Origin: CAMTVQ01 sp947085255
Lineage (GTDB): Bacteria > Bacteroidota > Bacteroidia > Sphingobacteriales > Sphingobacteriaceae
Assembly: GCA_947085255.1 (NCBI GenBank)
Contig: CAMTVQ010000012.1
Coordinates: 8,867-72,866 of the forward strand
Reading direction: 5' to 3'
DNA length: 64,000 nucleotides
In this document: positions 60,729 to 64,000 of the stretch, piece by piece
Layout: every line of letters starts with the position of its first letter
Numbering within the stretch: position 1 is the first letter of the stretch
Made by a program: the position numbers and the translations under genes
Notes under the pieces: generated by a model
What the model saw: the letters and a program-made list of their open reading frames with translations, nothing else
Told to the model about the DNA's origin: nothing
Databases searched by the model: none

Positions 60729-63700
60729 ATGAAACTACTCACCAGCATTAAAAAAGCATTTCTATCTGCCATTGCGGTACTTGCGTTTGCAAGTACGGGC
60801 TTTGCGCAATGCATCGCTCCAACTAAAAGTACCATTACTGCCTCTGGCTCAATTTGTGCAGATGGCGGGAGTGTAAACCTGAGCACTCCCGAACAAACTG
60901 GCGCTACTTACCAATGGGTAAAAGATGCCGCTTGGGAACTAACAGGTAATGCTGGTTTTTCAGCAGATACTGCTGGTTATACTTCTATCGCTATTAACTC
61001 CTCGGGGACGCAGTATATTGCTTATCAGGATGGTGGAAATGGAAATAAAGTCACGGTGCAAAAATTTAATGGTACAGCATGGGAAGTGGTAGGAACAGCT
61101 GGTTTTTCAGCAGGTGAAGCTAATTACATCTCTATTGCTATTGATGCCTCGGGTATGCCATATGTTGCTTATTCGGATGGCGGTAATGCTGGAAAAGCTA
61201 CGGTACAAAAATTAAATGATGAAGAGTGGGAAGTTGTAGGCGCAGCCGGTTTTTCAGCAGGTCGAGCTGATTACACCTCTATCGCTATTGATGCATCAGG
61301 AACGCCTTATGTTGCTTACTCGGATAGTACAAATTTTCGTAGAGCCACTGTACAAAAACTTGATGGTATAGATTGGGAATTAGTTGGTATGGCTGGTTTC
61401 TTGGAAGCTAAGGCTTCTTTTATATCCATTGCAATTGATGCCTTGGGAGCGCCCTATATTGCTTATAGGGGGGATGAACTAAATGGGAATAGGGGCACAG
61501 TGCAAAAATTTGATGGTGGAGGTTGGGTTGCGCTTGGTGGAGTTTTTTCAGATGGTAATGTTCAATATACCGATATAGCTATTGATGCTTCGGGTACACC
61601 TTATGTTGTTTATCAGGAGGATGGAACTAATAGTTTTAGAGCTACTGTACGAAAATTCAATGGCTATGCATGGGATTTGGTAGGTGATGTAGGTTTTTCA
61701 GTAGATGCTGCTGAATACAACTCCATAGCCATTGATGCCTCGGGTACACCCTATGTTGGTTATAAGGTTTACTCAAATAGCGGTATAAAAGCTACTGTTC
61801 AAAAATTCAATGGTAGCGCTTGGGAAGTAGTAGGTGCTGCTGCTTTTTCAGCGGGCAATGTAGATTATACTTCTCTAGCTATTGATCCCTCTGGAATCCC
61901 TTATATTGTTTATCAGGATGTTGCAAATGATAGTAAAGCCACGGTACAAAAATTCGATGGAACAGCAATAAGTGGTGCTACGGCTGCTACTTACTCCGCT
62001 TCAGCAATAGGTACGTATAGCGTTCGCGTAAAACAATGTTCAGGAGCTTACTCAATCAATACGATTCCGGTTACATTAAGTTATAAAGGAGTAGATACCG
62101 CAAGTATTACCGCCTCAGGCGCTACTACCTTTTGTGTAGGAAGCAGTGTCAACCTCAGCGTCCCCGAACAAAACGGCGCTACTTACCAATGGGTAAAAGA
62201 TGCCGCCTGGAAATTAACGGGTAATGCCGGTTTTTCAGGAGATGCTGTTTATCATACTTCCATTGCTATAAATGCTTTTGGTACACCTTATATTGTTTAT
62301 CAAGATGCAGATAATGGCTATAAAGCCACGGTGCAAAAATTTAACGGTACTGTCTGGGAAGTAGTAGGTACAGCAGGATTTTCAGCAGGTCAACCTGAGT
62401 TTTGCTCGATAGCTATTGACGCTTCTGGTACACCTTATGTTGCGTATAAAGATGGAGGTACTGGCAATAAAGCCACCGTACAAAAATTCAATGGTGATGA
62501 TTGGGTACTGGTAGGTACAGCAGGATTTTCTAGTGGTGTAGCAAACTATACTTCTATTGCGATTGATCGGTCGGGTACGCCTTATGTAATCTATCAAGAT
62601 GGTGGAAATAACAATAAAGCCACCGTACAAAAATTCAATGGTGATGATTGGGTACTAGTAGGTACTGATGGTATTTCAGTAACGTATGCTTTATATACCT
62701 CTATTGCTATAGACTCCAGTGGTACTCCTTATGTTACGTATTTAGATGGGTTCAATAATAATAAAGCTACCGTGCAAAAATATACAGGTGCTGCATGGGA
62801 AGTAGTAGGTGCAGTAGGGTTTTCAGCAGGTACAGCTGAATTTACCAGTATTGCAATAGATCCTTCCGGTAAACCTTATGTTGTTTATTGTGATAATTTT
62901 TTTGGTCATAAAACTGCCGTGCAGAAATTCAATGGTATGAATTGGGAACCAGTAGGACAACCAGGGTTCTCTGGAAATTATGCGGCCTATACTTCTATAG
63001 TTATTGATGGTTCCGGTACTCCTTATGTGGGTTATATGGATTACATGAATATTGTTCCACAAGCTACGGTGCGACAATTTACTGGTGAGAATTGGGACGC
63101 GGTAGGTTATATAGGTTTTTCAGCAGGTGCAGTGAATTATACTTCTATGGCTATTGATGCCTCTGGTACGCCTTATTTGGTATATCAGGATGTGGCAAAT
63201 GGCTCTAAGGCCACCGTGCAAAAATTCGAGGGTACAGCAATAAATGGTGCTACCGCTGCTACCTACACTGCCACCGAGAATGGAAATTATAGCGTAAAAA
63301 CAAAACAATGTTTGGGTGCTTATAGCTTAAACAGTATAAACTTAACAGTAAATGCATTGCCAATAGTTGCCATTACAGGTTTAGCGGAAGAGCAGTCGTA
63401 TGATGCTGCGGAAGTAACGCTAGAAGGTACGCCAACAGGAGGTGACTTTACCGTAAATGCCTTAAGTAAAACTACTTTTAAAGCAGCAGATTATGGTGTT
63501 GGAAAAGATACAGTAGTGTATCATTATACTGATGTCGCAACTACTTGTAGCAATACCGATACGGTAGTGGTTACCGTTATTAAAGCCAATCAAACAATCA
63601 CCTTTGCAACTTTAGCAACCAAAACTTTTGGTGATGCTGCGTTTAACTTAACAGGCACAGCAAGTTCAGGAGCTACGCTTACTTATACCAGTTCAGATAC

Positions 63701-64000
63701 AACTATTGCAAGCATTAGTGATAACACAGTAACTATTAACAAAGCAGGTTCAGTAACGATTACCGCTAATCAAGCAGGTAATACTAATTATAATGCAGCT
63801 ACAGCAGTAGAACGTACTTTAGTGATTGATAAAGCAAATCAGACTATCACGTTTGCAGCTTTACCAGCTAAAACCTTTGGCGATGCAGCGTTTAACTTAA
63901 CCGGAACAGCAAGTTCAGGAGCTACGCTTACTTATACCAGTTCAGATACAACTATTGCAAGCATTAGTGGTAACACAGTAACTATCAAAAAAGTGGGTTC
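60729..64000 (+). CDS. Giant secreted repeat protein, 3' end outside window
   Basis: The frame is open for 1090 codons from ATG 60729 with no stop. Signal peptide ends near residue 27 ('ASTGFAQC'). Order: half of an Ig-like domain (31-68, ending 'GATYQWVKD'), a first set of seven 49-residue repeats (69-410, pattern 'SIAIDASGTPYVAYSDGG...ATVQKFNG'), the other half ('GTAISGATAATYSA' ... 'YSVRVKQCSGAYS'), then the same plan again with seven repeats (494-834), then an SprB-like connector and 83-residue MBG-like repeats 'KANQTITFA...AFNLTGTASSGATLTY'. It is probably a surface adhesin or matrix protein. Its C-terminus, likely T9SS, is not visible. Confidence 0.9.
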   Translation, partial: MKLLTSIKKAFLSAIAVLAFASTGFAQCIAPTKSTITASGSICADGGSVNLSTPEQTGATYQWVKDAAWELTGNAGFSADTAGYTSIAINSSGTQYIAYQDGGNGNKVTVQKFNGTAWEVVGTAGFSAGEANYISIAIDASGMPYVAYSDGGNAGKATVQKLNDEEWEVVGAAGFSAGRADYTSIAIDASGTPYVAYSDSTNFRRATVQKLDGIDWELVGMAGFLEAKASFISIAIDALGAPYIAYRGDELNGNRGTVQKFDGGGWVALGGVFSDGNVQYTDIAIDASGTPYVVYQEDGTNSFRATVRKFNGYAWDLVGDVGFSVDAAEYNSIAIDASGTPYVGYKVYSNSGIKATVQKFNGSAWEVVGAAAFSAGNVDYTSLAIDPSGIPYIVYQDVANDSKATVQKFDGTAISGATAATYSASAIGTYSVRVKQCSGAYSINTIPVTLSYKGVDTASITASGATTFCVGSSVNLSVPEQNGATYQWVKDAAWKLTGNAGFSGDAVYHTSIAINAFGTPYIVYQDADNGYKATVQKFNGTVWEVVGTAGFSAGQPEFCSIAIDASGTPYVAYKDGGTGNKATVQKFNGDDWVLVGTAGFSSGVANYTSIAIDRSGTPYVIYQDGGNNNKATVQKFNGDDWVLVGTDGISVTYALYTSIAIDSSGTPYVTYLDGFNNNKATVQKYTGAAWEVVGAVGFSAGTAEFTSIAIDPSGKPYVVYCDNFFGHKTAVQKFNGMNWEPVGQPGFSGNYAAYTSIVIDGSGTPYVGYMDYMNIVPQATVRQFTGENWDAVGYIGFSAGAVNYTSMAIDASGTPYLVYQDVANGSKATVQKFEGTAINGATAATYTATENGNYSVKTKQCLGAYSLNSINLTVNALPIVAITGLAEEQSYDAAEVTLEGTPTGGDFTVNALSKTTFKAADYGVGKDTVVYHYTDVATTCSNTDTVVVTVIKANQTITFATLATKTFGDAAFNLTGTASSGATLTYTSSDTTIASISDNTVTINKAGSVTITANQAGNTNYNAATAVERTLVIDKANQTITFAALPAKTFGDAAFNLTGTASSGATLTYTSSDTTIASISGNTVTIKKVG
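60933..61958 (+). repeat. First seven-repeat propeller block
   Basis: 342 residues made of seven copies of about 49 residues. Each has S-I-A-I-D-x-S-G-x-P-Y-V-x-Y near the middle and W-x-x-V-G plus A-T-V-Q-K at the ends. Confidence 0.85.
62208..63230 (+). repeat. Second seven-repeat propeller block
   Basis: 341 residues with seven copies of the same 49-residue unit as in 60933-61958. Copies at 62466-62510 and 62613-62657 are nearly the same at DNA level, pointing to a recent duplication. Confidence 0.85.
63582..64000 (+). repeat. Tandem 249-bp repeats (83-residue MBG/Ig-like units)
   Basis: The unit starts with 'KANQTITFA' at 63582 and again at 63831. Most of the second copy matches the first base for base, for example TATACCAGTTCAGATACAAC in both. 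The array continues out of the window. Confidence 0.9.

Noticed and set aside
62382..63308. Minus-strand frames with repeated GGF..IST..I.RTR-like text
   Set aside because: They are the antisense of the propeller repeats in the giant plus-strand gene, which is open throughout and has a signal peptide.

Overview
The window is a piece of a low-GC chromosome from a member of the Bacteroidota. The main signs are type IX secretion (T9SS) C-terminal sorting domains on several secreted proteins, a TonB-dependent receptor with a carboxypeptidase-regulatory N-terminus, a PorV/PorQ-like outer-membrane protein, paired SurA-like parvulins, LytTR regulators, and promoter-like boxes of the TTTG / TAnnTTTG type. 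A Chitinophagales- or Sphingobacteriales-like bacterium fits, but I cannot fix the genus. I saw no tRNA, rRNA, CRISPR array, transposase or prophage.

Layout. 0-5 kb: end of a T9SS-secreted protein, then a minus-strand run with an M16 peptidase, an O-methyltransferase and a glucosaminidase/LysM protein, plus a YgiD-type dioxygenase. 5-12 kb: a YfhO-like membrane protein, a MoxR ATPase and two parvulin foldases. 12-22 kb: housekeeping genes (rdgB, rpiB, tatC, accC, accB, fabH, plsX, rpmF, yceD-like, pdxA, rsmA, a 2-hydroxyacid dehydrogenase). The minus-strand block yceD-rpmF-plsX-fabH-accB-accC is a lipid-synthesis cluster. 22-31 kb: an outer-membrane triplet of TonB receptor, 1229-residue secreted protein and PorV-like protein, closed by a strong terminator. 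31-43 kb: greA, a HIT protein and ruvC, then membrane and glycan genes (flippase-like protein, GT2, ABC permease, PP2C-type phosphatase, O-antigen ligase, Wzz, Wzx-like flippase, methyltransferase, GT9). 43-49 kb: rnhB, gcvT, comB, and a tight minus-strand operon rsgA - M48 peptidase - two tiny membrane proteins - dtd - MazG-like. 49-57 kb: a T9SS protein with BNR-like repeats, then metF and metH under a SAM-I riboswitch. 57-64 kb: a sensor kinase, a LytTR response regulator, an orphan LytTR protein, and the first 1090 codons of a giant secreted repeat protein that runs off the window.

Two regions deserve most attention. (1) In the methionine operon a short palindromic repeat family (core words like GTTACCGGTAAC, TGTTGCCGGTTATC) occurs five times in 4.3 kb. 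It lies in the leader between riboswitch and first gene, between metH and metF (18-bp perfect hairpin), and three times inside metH in frame, where it encodes NRQ/TDN-rich peptide inserts. A four-helix-bundle gene of the 23S-intervening-sequence type sits between the riboswitch and metH. This resembles the Rickettsia palindromic elements that enter coding genes, but in Bacteroidota. (2) Just upstream of both the orphan LytTR gene and the giant protein gene lies the same pair of TTCACCC boxes, 21 bp apart and about 100 bp before each start codon. They are a good candidate LytTR operator linking the regulator to the giant protein. The giant protein itself appears to have two seven-bladed propellers, each inserted into the same loop of an Ig-like domain.

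Several other short interspersed repeat families are scattered in intergenic gaps (GTCATGCTGAG/GTCATGCCGAA type, TAATGTGC/GCACATTA type, TTAACCACATAGAA type, ACTGGTTTATTAGTT type, and TATGAAT heptamers), so this genome carries many small repeats.
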